NCBI GenBank assembly: GCA_945910395.1
Contig: CAMDYX010000002.1
Span: 44,001-108,000, forward strand
DNA length: 64,000 bases
Source of the DNA: an uncultured Agathobacter sp.
GTDB lineage: Bacteria > Bacillota > Clostridia > Lachnospirales > Lachnospiraceae
Reading direction: 5' to 3'
Shown: positions 51,168 to 60,144 of the stretch, in pieces
Layout: every line of letters begins with the position of its first letter
Numbering within the stretch: the first letter of the stretch is position 1
Position numbers and translations under genes: made by a program
The notes under the pieces: model-generated
What the model was told of the DNA's origin: nothing
Seen by the model: the letters and a program-made list of their open reading frames with translations, nothing else
The model's database searches: none

Positions 51168-52986
51168 CCATTGCACCTCCCTGCTGTTCTTCTAACCGGT
51201 TTTCCTTTTGCATCATCTGGATATGATACACATGGGCGAAGCTTCCGCCCAGTTCCATCAACTGCTGAAAGGTTCCCCGCTCTGCGATCTGGCCATCCTT
51301 CATATACAAAATCTCATCGCAGTCCACCACCGAGCTGAATCGGTGCGCTGTGATAATTACCGTTTTATCCGCAAAATTCTCCCGTATATCCTTAAGAAGC
51401 GTTTTCTCTGTATTTGTGTCCAAGGCGCTTGTGGAATCGTCCAACACAAAAATCGGTGCATTCTTCAAAAAAGCCCGGGCAATGGAGACTCTCTGCTTCT
51501 GCCCACCGGATATGCCGATCCCCCGCTCCCCAACAATGGTTTTATACTGCTCCGAGAGCCTGTGAATAAAGGAATCAGCCTGTGCGTGAACCGCCGCCTC
51601 CCTAATTACCTTCTGATCCGCCTCCGGATTACTGAATGCAATGTTGGAGGCTATGGTATTTGAAAAAAGGAATACATCCTGATAGACATAGGAAAACATA
51701 TTTCTAAGGCTTTTTAAGCTGTACTCCTTTATATCATGCCCATCGATCCGGATGCTGCCGGAGGTAATATCCCGTTCTCTTGAAAGAGTTTTAAGGAGTA
51801 CACTTTTTCCCGAGCCGGTCTCCCCGACAATTCCGATCTTTTTTCCATAGGGAATATCCAAGGAAATGGATTTTAATATTTCCTGTCCATCAATCGTAAG
51901 TCCCACATCCTCTAACACAATATTCGGGGTATCCGAGCGAAGCTTTGAATCCTCTTCATCCGGCACCCTGCTTTCCTTCTCCATAAAATGCTGCAGTTCA
52001 AGACCGGATACCATCTGCTGCTGCATAATAAAAATATGATTGTTGATGGAAGTGATATTATTCATCAGTCGAAGTACATAGGTAGAGGAGGCAAGAATAT
52101 ATCCGATGGACAACTGACCCCCCATGACAAGTACCGCACCTATGAGAATGGAGCTGATATACGCAAGCTGCTTAAGGGAATTCAAGGACATATCAAATTT
52201 GGAAGAAATACGAATCTGATCTATACGGGCATCATAGAAGTTCTGATTCACCGTATCAAACTTTTCCTCCTCCAAATCTTCATTTGTAAAGGACCTCACG
52301 ATTCGAACTCCTGCAATATTCTCCTGAGCTGCAAGATTTAAGTCCGCACTTCTGTCACGAATCTCTTTAAAATTCACCCGTGCCTGCCTTTTGAAAGTCA
52401 TGACCGTCCGGATTAGAAATGGAGTCAGAATAAGGGGGATCAGAACGAACCGTATGTCGATTCCTGCCACCAGAATCAATGTGGTAATTATCATAAAAAT
52501 AGAATCACCGAAATACGCCAGACGATGTGCAAAAATCTCCTTAAAAAGTATGGTATCACTATTTAAAATCTGAAGCAGTTCACCGGAATTATAGTCGGAA
52601 ATAGTCTGGGAATCCAGCTTCATGAGCTTATCGTAGGTTACATAACGAAGGTCCGTTTCCAGCCGAAGCCCGATCCATTCCTGAATGAGATCTCTGATAT
52701 AGATCAATACGATACGAAGGAGAACCATGATTCCAAACAGGATTGCAACAGAAAAGAAAAGCTCCATGGAATGCACCTCCCCATATTTCCCCGTGAGGAG
52801 AAAATGAAACATTCCACCGCTTTCTGCTTCTACCGAATTGGACTGAATACAGTAATCTACCAGAATTCCCAGCAAAAGAGGAAACAGAAGCTCTGCATAT
52901 ATTCCTAAAAAGCTTAGAATTTCCGCAAAAACCGCAAGCGGTATACTCTTTTTAAAATATTTGTACCCAAACTTTAAGGTTTCCAT
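51154..52986 (-). CDS. ABC exporter half-transporter (degenerate ATPase site)
   Basis: A 610-residue partner half exporter. Walker A GETGSGKSVLLKTL, signature ISGGQKQRVSIARA, and Walker B IFVLDDSTSALD, where the catalytic Glu is replaced by Asp. Together with the partner's LSSGE signature this makes one degenerate and one active ATP site, as in LmrCD/BmrCD-type heterodimers. ATG 52986 follows GAGGAGG; a TTG 6 bases earlier overlaps the spacer. The substrate is unknown. Its link to the neighbouring sugar genes is not evident. Confidence 0.92.
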   Translation of the reverse strand: METLKFGYKYFKKSIPLAVFAEILSFLGIYAELLFPLLLGILVDYCIQSNSVEAESGGMFHFLLTGKYGEVHSMELFFSVAILFGIMVLLRIVLIYIRDLIQEWIGLRLETDLRYVTYDKLMKLDSQTISDYNSGELLQILNSDTILFKEIFAHRLAYFGDSIFMIITTLILVAGIDIRFVLIPLILTPFLIRTVMTFKRQARVNFKEIRDRSADLNLAAQENIAGVRIVRSFTNEDLEEEKFDTVNQNFYDARIDQIRISSKFDMSLNSLKQLAYISSILIGAVLVMGGQLSIGYILASSTYVLRLMNNITSINNHIFIMQQQMVSGLELQHFMEKESRVPDEEDSKLRSDTPNIVLEDVGLTIDGQEILKSISLDIPYGKKIGIVGETGSGKSVLLKTLSRERDITSGSIRIDGHDIKEYSLKSLRNMFSYVYQDVFLFSNTIASNIAFSNPEADQKVIREAAVHAQADSFIHRLSEQYKTIVGERGIGISGGQKQRVSIARAFLKNAPIFVLDDSTSALDTNTEKTLLKDIRENFADKTVIITAHRFSSVVDCDEILYMKDGQIAERGTFQQLMELGGSFAHVYHIQMMQKENRLEEQQGGAMDGQA

Positions 52987-53060
52987 TTTCAAATCCTCCT
53001 CTTTTGTCCTTTTCCCTTATCTCGTAAATGTCTGCTGCCTTTTCCGAAAAGTAGAAAACA

Positions 53061-53087
53061 GCCCCACCTGTTTTTCATAGGCGGGGC
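53061..53087 (-). terminator. Terminator of the rhamnose operon
   Basis: GCCCC-g-CCT pairs with AGG-t-GGGGC around a ~9-nt loop on the minus strand, followed by TGTTTTCT. It lies 9 bp after the rhaD stop. Confidence 0.75.
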
Positions 53088-53095
53088 AATATTCC

Positions 53096-53956
53096 TTAGC
53101 AGTACATATCATCATCCGAATGGAAATTCAGTACCTCCTCATTCAGTTCAACGCCAAAGTCCTTTCCGATTCTGCGAAGCTCGTCATCCTCAATTACCTG
53201 ACGCGGCTTCTTTCCTCCAGTTGCAGCAAGGGCGATGGATGCAATCTGTGCCGCCTTTTCAATGGTGTGCATAAGTCCAAAGGCAATATCAAAATCCGGT
53301 CCTGATACGAAGAGCCCATGGAACGCCCATATTGCAGCATCATATTTTTCCATCATGGCGCAGGTAGCCTTTGCAATCTCTGTCCCTCCCGGAACCATCC
53401 ATGGAACAACACCTACACCTCCCGGAAATACAACGCAGCACTCGGTAGCGCTCTTCCAGAGCATTCTGGTGAAGATCTCCGACTTTAACGGAAGCACATA
53501 GGTCAGTGCAATAACATAGGGCGTATGTGCATGGTAGATCACACGGTTTGCGCCATTGGTCACGCGCTTTCTGACAGAATGATTCATAAAGTGTGTCGGA
53601 AATTCGCTGGTGGGCTTTCCTCCATTTTCCAGACCCCAAACGATGCGATAGCTGTCTCCCTTGTCATTGATTTCTACAATACAGATGCTGTTTTGAGGCT
53701 CAAGTCCAACGTTTGCAAGAAACTTTCCGCTACCTGTGGAAATAAAATACTCGTTTTTCAAATTGTCACAGGTCACACCAATGGGAACCCATTCACCGGG
53801 AACCGGGTTAAAATAAGTACGGCACTCCTCCACCTCTTCCGGCTTCATGCGGTAAGTAAGGTTTCCGCCGTTTCTCTCATGCCAGCCCTGACGTACTCCG
53901 TCATGGCACATACGAATATACTCATCAATTACCTTTACGCCAAAAATATTATTCAT
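53096..53956 (-). CDS. rhaD: Rhamnulose-1-phosphate aldolase
   Basis: A 286-residue class II aldolase that splits L-rhamnulose-1-phosphate to DHAP and L-lactaldehyde. Family features: GWHERNGGNLTYR near the N-terminus, STGSGKFLANV, the metal-ligand HAHTPYV (here YHAHTPYVIAL), and WAFHGLFVSG with the third His. There is no encapsulation tail, so it acts in the cytosol, unlike the aldolase at 43295. ATG 53956 follows AGGAGG. It is the last gene of the rhaB-isomerase-rhaD operon. Lactaldehyde would feed propanediol formation and then the compartment. Confidence 0.94.
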   Translation of the reverse strand: MNNIFGVKVIDEYIRMCHDGVRQGWHERNGGNLTYRMKPEEVEECRTYFNPVPGEWVPIGVTCDNLKNEYFISTGSGKFLANVGLEPQNSICIVEINDKGDSYRIVWGLENGGKPTSEFPTHFMNHSVRKRVTNGANRVIYHAHTPYVIALTYVLPLKSEIFTRMLWKSATECCVVFPGGVGVVPWMVPGGTEIAKATCAMMEKYDAAIWAFHGLFVSGPDFDIAFGLMHTIEKAAQIASIALAATGGKKPRQVIEDDELRRIGKDFGVELNEEVLNFHSDDDMYC

Positions 53957-54049
53957 CCTCTTATCCTCCTGATAATGGTTTTCATTTTTTCAACGCCCTC
54001 AGCAAACATGTTGACTCGTTTGCGCTCACTATATCACACATCCAATCAA

Positions 54050-55486
54050 TTATCTTGTAATAATATCCACAGGAACATTTAAGATCTTCGCAACCTTAAG
54101 AATGGTATCAATATGTCTTCCTGCAGCCGCAGCCATATGATGTGTAGGGCCAGCCTCGCTCCACTTATTGCAGAACTCTCTTGCACCGCAGGTAAAGCGT
54201 GTTCTCATATTGGTATCTCCAAACATAAAGATCGGTCCCTCTTCATTGACACCCTCTGCTGCAACAAACTTGAAGTTACCGTTCATATCCTGCGTAATTC
54301 CAAGATAAGTTACCGGTCCTGTAGGTGGATAGAACTGTGTTAAGTATCCGCCGCCGGTCTTTCCATGGAATACCGGAACGATTTTCATGGTTGGCTTATG
54401 CGCCTGGGAGATGTCCGCATCCCCGGAGCCGGAATGTCCGATGATGCAGATATCCTCATTAAAATCAATGGAATACATCTCGGAAAGCTGTCCTGTTCCT
54501 GCGATGGTCTTTAAGATGGACATAGCCATTGCGACCTTAATATCGCCTTCTACTGCACATGCAGTCCCCTGCTTGATCAGCATAGAGAATGCCGGAATCA
54601 ACATACTGTCGAGCTTTCCTGCAACACCCTGGGCATAGCCATCATAGTGGGAAGCTACCAGTCCAAGCTCCTCATCCTTTACCCACTGCTCAAATGCAAC
54701 CACATATTTTGCCATATCCCATACGGTTTCAATGGTTGCTTCCTTACCATTCTCATCCGGAGCAATTTCAAAGGTATCTAAGATATCCTGTGCTTTTGCA
54801 CGAATTGCTGCCTCATCAGTAATGTCGTCAGCAATGGCCCACATTTTTTCCCAATCGAACTGCTTGGTGTACAGACCCATTCTGTTGTAAAGATTGGTCT
54901 CATCAATATAGAGATCCATCATACCCGGATATGGTCTTCCGATCTGTGCGATGTTGGTATAACGGAATCTTCTTCGAACCTGTGCAGCCTTACACCAGTC
55001 AGCAATTTCTGCTGCAACAACATCATCTCCGCCTTCCACTACTCCGGTGATTACCGCATGTCTCTTTCCTGCTCTTTCTAAATCGGCAACCATCTCGCCG
55101 ACTGCACCGCAGGCATATAACTCTCCCAGCCACTTCGGAGTATCCGTATTTGCATAGTCAGGGGCCTTCAGCTTCTGAACATTTACCAGTACAACCGGTA
55201 CATTTAAGTCTCTTACCGCCGGAAGCATATTGTAGCTTGTAGCATAGGTAAGCAGCTGTAAAATGACAAGATCCACATCTGCCGCACGGAACTTGTCTCC
55301 TGCTGCCATGGACATCTCCTTTGTAGTTACCATTCCACCGTCAATGATTTCCACGGTATCCGGAATGGTCTTTTTGAACGCCTCATACTGGCTCTCAAAT
55401 TCCGGAACCAGGGAAGGGAACTGTGGTAAATATGCCCCTAGTGCAATGGAAAATACACCAACTTTTGCCTTTGTGTTTACTAACAT
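54050..55486 (-). CDS. L-fucose/L-arabinose isomerase family protein, probable rhamnose isomerase
   Basis: A 478-residue protein of the fucose/arabinose isomerase superfamily (N-terminal Rossmann-like domains and a C-terminal barrel). Likely metal-site residues occur in the IIGHSGSGDADIS region (His) and in AVEGDIKVAM (Glu, Asp). It lies between rhaB and rhaD, where rhaA normally sits, and no RhaA-type gene is seen, so it probably isomerises L-rhamnose to L-rhamnulose. Fucose isomerase or a broader activity is the alternative. ATG 55486 (MLVNTKAK) follows AAAGGAG; the ~38 codons upstream are partly repeat DNA and are not included. Confidence 0.8.
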   Translation of the reverse strand: MLVNTKAKVGVFSIALGAYLPQFPSLVPEFESQYEAFKKTIPDTVEIIDGGMVTTKEMSMAAGDKFRAADVDLVILQLLTYATSYNMLPAVRDLNVPVVLVNVQKLKAPDYANTDTPKWLGELYACGAVGEMVADLERAGKRHAVITGVVEGGDDVVAAEIADWCKAAQVRRRFRYTNIAQIGRPYPGMMDLYIDETNLYNRMGLYTKQFDWEKMWAIADDITDEAAIRAKAQDILDTFEIAPDENGKEATIETVWDMAKYVVAFEQWVKDEELGLVASHYDGYAQGVAGKLDSMLIPAFSMLIKQGTACAVEGDIKVAMAMSILKTIAGTGQLSEMYSIDFNEDICIIGHSGSGDADISQAHKPTMKIVPVFHGKTGGGYLTQFYPPTGPVTYLGITQDMNGNFKFVAAEGVNEEGPIFMFGDTNMRTRFTCGAREFCNKWSEAGPTHHMAAAAGRHIDTILKVAKILNVPVDIITR

Positions 55487-55525
55487 AATTTTCTTCTCCT
55501 TTATATTTATTATAGAATTCATTTT

Positions 55526-55711
55526 AATTCCCATTTCATAATCGTGTTGCTGAGAATGAATTTTGCTATTTGAATCAGAACGTTTAAAAAGCGTCGGCAC
55601 TTAATGAGCAATTCATTGCGAATTTAGTACCACTACGCTTTTTGCAAGCGAGAGTGGGTTCTGATTCAAATATGCAAATTCATTCGGGTATACAATTTTG
55701 AAACGAGAGAT
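55526..55711 (+). repeat. Giant-hairpin element inside the rhamnose operon
   Basis: A ~186-bp copy (AATTCCCATTTCATAATCG ... CAATTTTGAAACGAGAG), slightly decayed at its outer arms, between rhaB and the isomerase gene. Its core (TCGGCACTTAATGAGC, GCGAATTTAGTACC) is intact. As at 41211, the element sits between two genes of one operon. Confidence 0.85.
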
Positions 55712-55712
55712 T

Positions 55713-57107
55713 CTAAAATTCTCCGATTTCGAAGGAACGGAAAATACATTTTCTTGCGTCCTGTAAATCGGTAAGTTCACCTGCAGCAATCATCTGAATT
55801 GCAAGATTGCCCACGGCAGTAGCCTCTGTCGGACCCGTGTACACTTTTTTGTCGCAGGCCTTTGCAGTAAGGCGGTTTAAGTAATCTGCATTGGAGCCTC
55901 CACCCACAATGTGGATACTCTTATATTTCTTTCCTGTAAGTGCCTCTATTTCCTCCGCCGTCTTCGCATAACATTCGGCAAGACTGTTATAAATGACGGA
56001 AGCAACTTCCGCGATTCCTTCCGGAACCTGCTGTCCGCTTTCCCTACAGGCGTTCTTCACTTCCTCTGTCATGTTGTCCGGTGCAAGGAACCGATCGCCA
56101 TTTGCATCCACAATGGAAGGGATTGTGCATTTGGAAGCCTTCTCGCAGATCTCCCCAAAGCCCATATCCGGAGCAAGCTCCTTTTTGACCGACTGGATCA
56201 TCCAAAGTCCCATGATATTCTTAAGATATCGGAAACGGTAGTTGTATCCGCCTTCATTTGTCAGGTTATGGAGTCTGCTTCCCCTGCTGCAATCTGCGGC
56301 CAACAGTTCCGTTCCCATGAGAGACCAGGTTCCTGAGCTAATGTACAAAACATCCTCCTCATTGCTCGGCACCGCAACAACTGCCGAAGCCGTATCATGA
56401 GTCGGCGGAAGCACCACCTTACAGCTATATCCCACCTTCTGTTCGATTTCCGGCTTTAAGCTTCCCAGCTCATATCCCGGTGTACGAACCTCCTGAAAAA
56501 TCTTTCTTGGATATCCCAGCTGTTCAATCAGCTTATAATCCCAATCCTTGGTATCCGGATTCATAAGCTGTCCGGTTGTGGCATTTGTGTATTCCTGTGC
56601 CTTCTTACCGGTAAGTAAAAAGTGAAAATAATCCGGAATCATCAGAAGCGCACTGGCCTTTTCTAAATACTCCGGTTTCTTTACCTTGAGCGCCATAAGC
56701 TGGTAAATGGTATTGAACATCTGCTTCTGAATTCCGGTTCTTCCGTATAATACGTCTTCCGAAACAATCTGGTATACCGCATCATCCATTCCCTTGGTCC
56801 TGCTGTCACGATAGGCAACCGCATTGCCGATTCTCTCACCCTTCTCATCCAGCAAAACAAAATCTACCCCCCAGGTGTCAATTCCCATGCTTACCGGAAT
56901 TTTGCCAAGCTCGGTACATTTTTTCATACCGGTTAGAATTTCTTCAAAAAGCCGATCCACATCCCAGACCTTTTCTCCGTCCTTCTCTACCATTCCGTTT
57001 GGAAAGCGGTAAATTTCTTCAAGGACGATTCTGCCATCTTCCATATGGGAAAGAATGTGCCTTCCGCTTGAAGCCCCAATATCTACTGCCAAATAGTATG
57101 TACTCAT
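55713..57107 (-). CDS. rhaB: Rhamnulokinase
   Basis: A 464-residue FGGY-family kinase that phosphorylates L-rhamnulose at O1. It opens with LAVDIGASSGRHIL (the ASSGR form is typical of RhaB). Further motifs: GIDTWGVDFVLLDEKG, TGQLMNPDTKDWD, SSGTWSLMGTE and HIVGGGSNADYLNRL near the end. ATG 57107 follows AAAGGAG; the open frame up to 57191 is not family-like. It is the first gene of the rhamnose operon, and its promoter region lies against the chemoreceptor terminator. Confidence 0.95.
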   Translation of the reverse strand: MSTYYLAVDIGASSGRHILSHMEDGRIVLEEIYRFPNGMVEKDGEKVWDVDRLFEEILTGMKKCTELGKIPVSMGIDTWGVDFVLLDEKGERIGNAVAYRDSRTKGMDDAVYQIVSEDVLYGRTGIQKQMFNTIYQLMALKVKKPEYLEKASALLMIPDYFHFLLTGKKAQEYTNATTGQLMNPDTKDWDYKLIEQLGYPRKIFQEVRTPGYELGSLKPEIEQKVGYSCKVVLPPTHDTASAVVAVPSNEEDVLYISSGTWSLMGTELLAADCSRGSRLHNLTNEGGYNYRFRYLKNIMGLWMIQSVKKELAPDMGFGEICEKASKCTIPSIVDANGDRFLAPDNMTEEVKNACRESGQQVPEGIAEVASVIYNSLAECYAKTAEEIEALTGKKYKSIHIVGGGSNADYLNRLTAKACDKKVYTGPTEATAVGNLAIQMIAAGELTDLQDARKCIFRSFEIGEF

Positions 57108-57125
57108 TTTCTTCTCCTTTCGTAA

Positions 57126-57157
57126 ATGTGATACACGAACACATCTCGATATTATCA
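57126..57157 (-). promoter_or_regulatory. Likely promoter and operator of the rhamnose operon
   Basis: Minus strand: TGA-TAATAT gives an extended -10 (TAATAT at 57154-57149); the -35 region is T-rich and weak and falls in the chemoreceptor terminator. An inverted repeat ATGTG-N9-CACAT (57126-57144) follows and could bind a regulator. Confidence 0.45.
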
Positions 57158-57183
57158 GTATACGCATATAAAGAAAAAAAGAA

Positions 57184-57214
57184 AAGGACACTTTTTGTTT
57201 AAAAAAGTGTCCTT
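57184..57214 (-). terminator. Terminator of the chemoreceptor gene
   Basis: AAGGACACTTTTTT pairs with AAAAAGTGTCCTT around a short loop. On the minus strand it is followed by TTCTTTTTTTC. It is a strong intrinsic terminator 22 bp after the stop. Confidence 0.88.
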
Positions 57215-57235
57215 ATTTGCCTATACATAATATCT

Positions 57236-58645
57236 TTACTGTATGGATCCGTTTTCCGGAATCGCATTCACCAGCTGTTCGAGCTTTGCAATCAATTTAT
57301 CGGATAAGTCCTTTGCCTCATCATAGATCTGTGATGCCCTCGCATAATCCTCCGCAAACATTGCTTCGATGACCTGCGATCCCAGCTTATGAAGCTTCTC
57401 ATGCTCTGCTCCGATTGCATCCCATATCTGTTTCATCGCCGGATCCTTCGGCTGGACAGATAAATAAAAATGTCCGAACTTACACTTGGTACCATCTATC
57501 TGGAAAGGAATAATCATTCGGTTTTCAATAATATTACCAAGCTTTGCAACCCATCTCGTATGGGCCTCGATCGCTGCGGAAAAATACTCCTTTAGCTCCT
57601 TTTGACTAAGAGCATAAAATGCATCTGATGACATTTTGCCCATCCTTGCAAGAATGTTGTCTACGCCCTTCTCGATACCGCCGAGTGGTTTGATTGCTTC
57701 GGTACAGTTGTCTCCGATTTCTTTTAGTCCATCGGTGTCCTGTGCTAAATTGGCACACTCTTCTTCAATTTCAGCAGCCTTTGCCTCAATCTCATTCATG
57801 GAGCTGCTGATTTCCTCGCTGACAGCAGCAAGATTGCTGATGCTGTCTGTAATGCCCGCCATATGCTCCTGATTTTCTTCGTTCAAATTCCATACATCAT
57901 TGATCCGCGAGTTTACTTCTTCTAAGGATTCGATTGCACGCTCTACACTACTTGCACTCTCTTCTGTTGCCTGCTGTACCCGGACAACAAATTGTCCCAT
58001 GTTGTCTGTCAGACTCTTTGTTTCGTCCGCAAGGGCACGAATCTCATCTGCAACAACGGCAAATCCTCTTCCCGCCTCACCTGCTCTTGCCGCCTCGATA
58101 GATGCATTAAGAGAAAGAAGGTTCGTCTGGGCTGAAATTGCATTGATGGAACCAATAACCTCATTCATGCTGTTGATGATCTCTGTAAGCTGATTCATGT
58201 CCTCATGCATTTTCTGGGAAATATCAATGGTATTTTCAGAAAGCTTACGGATTGCTGTAAGCCCCTGCTGGCTGGTATCGATCTTCTGATAGATATTGGT
58301 AGATTCTTCCGACACCTTAATGATTGTACTTGTCAGATCCTCATGACGCCCTGCAACAATTCCTGCAACCTCGGTTGACTCTGCCGCCGCGCCATGAATG
58401 CTCTTTGTCGCCTCCGCAACACTCTCTGCAATCTGCAAAAGCTGCTCTGTGTAAAATTTGATTTCCAGATCAAGTGCGCTGATTTCAGCAACCGCATTTA
58501 CATTCAGATTGTAGATTTCTGCAAATGCATCCCGTCCCACAATTAGACGATTATGAATGTCGGAAATTTCCGGCAACGAAGAGTAGTCTGCACTTTCCAT
58601 TTTTGAAAGAGAATTTAGCATCTTAACATCAATTTTTTTCTTCAC
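57236..58645 (-). CDS. Soluble chemoreceptor with zinc-binding (CZB) domain
   Basis: A 469-residue cytoplasmic methyl-accepting chemotaxis-type protein without membrane segment. The signaling domain holds the hairpin tip [20 protein letters not shown] followed by [12 protein letters not shown]. The C-terminal ~120 residues look like a CZB zinc-sensing domain: [12 protein letters not shown] and EHEKLH carry the expected His and Cys. The start is set at GTG 58645 (MKKKIDVK), 8 bases after GAGGGGG; a TTG at 58690 is possible. It has its own promoter (58706-58733) and terminator. The link to rhamnose genes may be only positional. Confidence 0.9.
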   Translation of the reverse strand: MKKKIDVKMLNSLSKMESADYSSLPEISDIHNRLIVGRDAFAEIYNLNVNAVAEISALDLEIKFYTEQLLQIAESVAEATKSIHGAAAESTEVAGIVAGRHEDLTSTIIKVSEESTNIYQKIDTSQQGLTAIRKLSENTIDISQKMHEDMNQLTEIINSMNEVIGSINAISAQTNLLSLNASIEAARAGEAGRGFAVVADEIRALADETKSLTDNMGQFVVRVQQATEESASSVERAIESLEEVNSRINDVWNLNEENQEHMAGITDSISNLAAVSEEISSSMNEIEAKAAEIEEECANLAQDTDGLKEIGDNCTEAIKPLGGIEKGVDNILARMGKMSSDAFYALSQKELKEYFSAAIEAHTRWVAKLGNIIENRMIIPFQIDGTKCKFGHFYLSVQPKDPAMKQIWDAIGAEHEKLHKLGSQVIEAMFAEDYARASQIYDEAKDLSDKLIAKLEQLVNAIPENGSIQ

Positions 58646-58705
58646 AATAAAAGCCCCCTCATATGTAAAACTTTCGTACTTATTCTCCAAAAATTACCTT
58701 CTTCG

Positions 58706-58733
58706 ATTATATCATTTTATCAGACATTTTCAA
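58706..58733 (-). promoter_or_regulatory. Promoter of the chemoreceptor gene
   Basis: Minus strand: -35 TTGAAA (58733-58728), 16-bp spacer, -10 TATAAT (58711-58706), about 60 bp before the GTG start. Confidence 0.65.
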
Positions 58734-58772
58734 ATATATAATCCAAATTGCACCCATTTTTTCGTCTGCTCT

Positions 58773-60116
58773 CTATGCCGCTTTTCCCATTCGATTTCTC
58801 CGGTACAGATAATAGATTGATATTGCCACCGCACAGATGAACCAGCTTACCGGATAACAGTATAAAATGGCATCCAGACTGCCAAGAGGCGTCAGGGTAT
58901 ATATCCAGATTGCCCGAAGAGCGCAGATTCCGGTGATATTAATAATCGTAGGAATCAGCGTATCTCCCTGAGCCCGAAGGGATGCACTGAAAATCTCGAT
59001 AAAGGTAAAAAGTACATAAGTCGGTGAAATAACCATCATCATATGAGCCCCAATTTCAAGTACATTTGCATCCGTTGTAAACAGATACAGCAGATATCTT
59101 CCGATCGTACACATCATGACGCTCATTCCGATTGCGGCTGCCATAGCCATATAGAGAACGGTTCTTGTTCCCCTTTTTACCCGGTCAAAATTTCCCGCCC
59201 CTAAATTTTGTCCCACAAAGGTGGTTGCCGCAATTCCAAAGGAACCGTTGATCATCCAGAACAGGACATCCAGCTTTCCATAAGCCGTCCATGCCGCCAT
59301 GGTATTTACTCCGAAGAGATTAATAGCCGATTGGATAAACATATTCGAGATGCTGTACGTCGAAGACTGTACTGCGGACGGAACCCCGATCTTTAGCATA
59401 TTCTTTAAAATCTGCGGATGAATGCGTATGTCCTTCAAGGAAAGTGTTAATCCCTTTGTCCGGCGCATCAGACACTCTGTAATCAGTATCGTACTGACAG
59501 CCTGTGCAATCAGTGTTGCCAGGGCAACACCGAGAACTCCCAACTGAAAGATTAAGACAAAAACCAAGTCTAAAATGATATTGACAAAGGTACACACAAT
59601 CAGAAAATAGAGCGGTCTTTTCGAATCTCCGATTGCCCTAAGAATTGCCGATCCCATGTTGTACAAAAAGACAAAGACTAATCCTGCAAAATAGATTCGG
59701 ACATAGAGCGTCGACTGTTCCATCAGTTCTTCCGGTGTATGCATAAGGTGCAACAGGTTCGGCGCAAATAACACACCGATTAGTCCAAAGAGAAGTCCGC
59801 CCACAATGCCAAAGGCGTAGGTGGTGTGCAGGCCCTTTTGCAGCTCCTCCGCCTTTTTGGCGCCAAAATACTGGGAAATCATAACCGTACAACCGGCACT
59901 GAGTCCCGAAAAAAATCCCACCACCAAATTGATAATAATTGCGGAAGATCCTCCCACACTTGACAATGCAAGCTTTCCCGCAAAACGCCCCACAATGATT
60001 GCATCTACAGTATTATAAAGTTGTTGAAAAAAGGTCCCAAGCAGGATCGGGAAGAAAAAAATGAGTATCTGCTTCCAAATCGTTCCTGTCAGAATTTTAT
60101 TTTCCTGTTCCATCAT
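58773..60116 (-). CDS. MATE family efflux transporter
   Basis: A 447-residue, 12-helix MATE transporter. It starts GTIWKQILIFFFPILLGTFFQQLYN and has two MatE halves; VGQNLGAGNFDRVKRG after the first conserved loop of the second half is typical. It is only distantly like the MATE at 11925. It is 28 bp after the alpha-xylosidase gene, so it is probably cotranscribed. The ATG pair at 60116/60113 has only a weak AAAGAGAG site. Substrate unknown. Confidence 0.9.
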   Translation of the reverse strand: MMEQENKILTGTIWKQILIFFFPILLGTFFQQLYNTVDAIIVGRFAGKLALSSVGGSSAIIINLVVGFFSGLSAGCTVMISQYFGAKKAEELQKGLHTTYAFGIVGGLLFGLIGVLFAPNLLHLMHTPEELMEQSTLYVRIYFAGLVFVFLYNMGSAILRAIGDSKRPLYFLIVCTFVNIILDLVFVLIFQLGVLGVALATLIAQAVSTILITECLMRRTKGLTLSLKDIRIHPQILKNMLKIGVPSAVQSSTYSISNMFIQSAINLFGVNTMAAWTAYGKLDVLFWMINGSFGIAATTFVGQNLGAGNFDRVKRGTRTVLYMAMAAAIGMSVMMCTIGRYLLYLFTTDANVLEIGAHMMMVISPTYVLFTFIEIFSASLRAQGDTLIPTIINITGICALRAIWIYTLTPLGSLDAILYCYPVSWFICAVAISIYYLYRRNRMGKAA

Positions 60117-60144
60117 TTACGTACTCTCTTTATTGCTTTTCATC

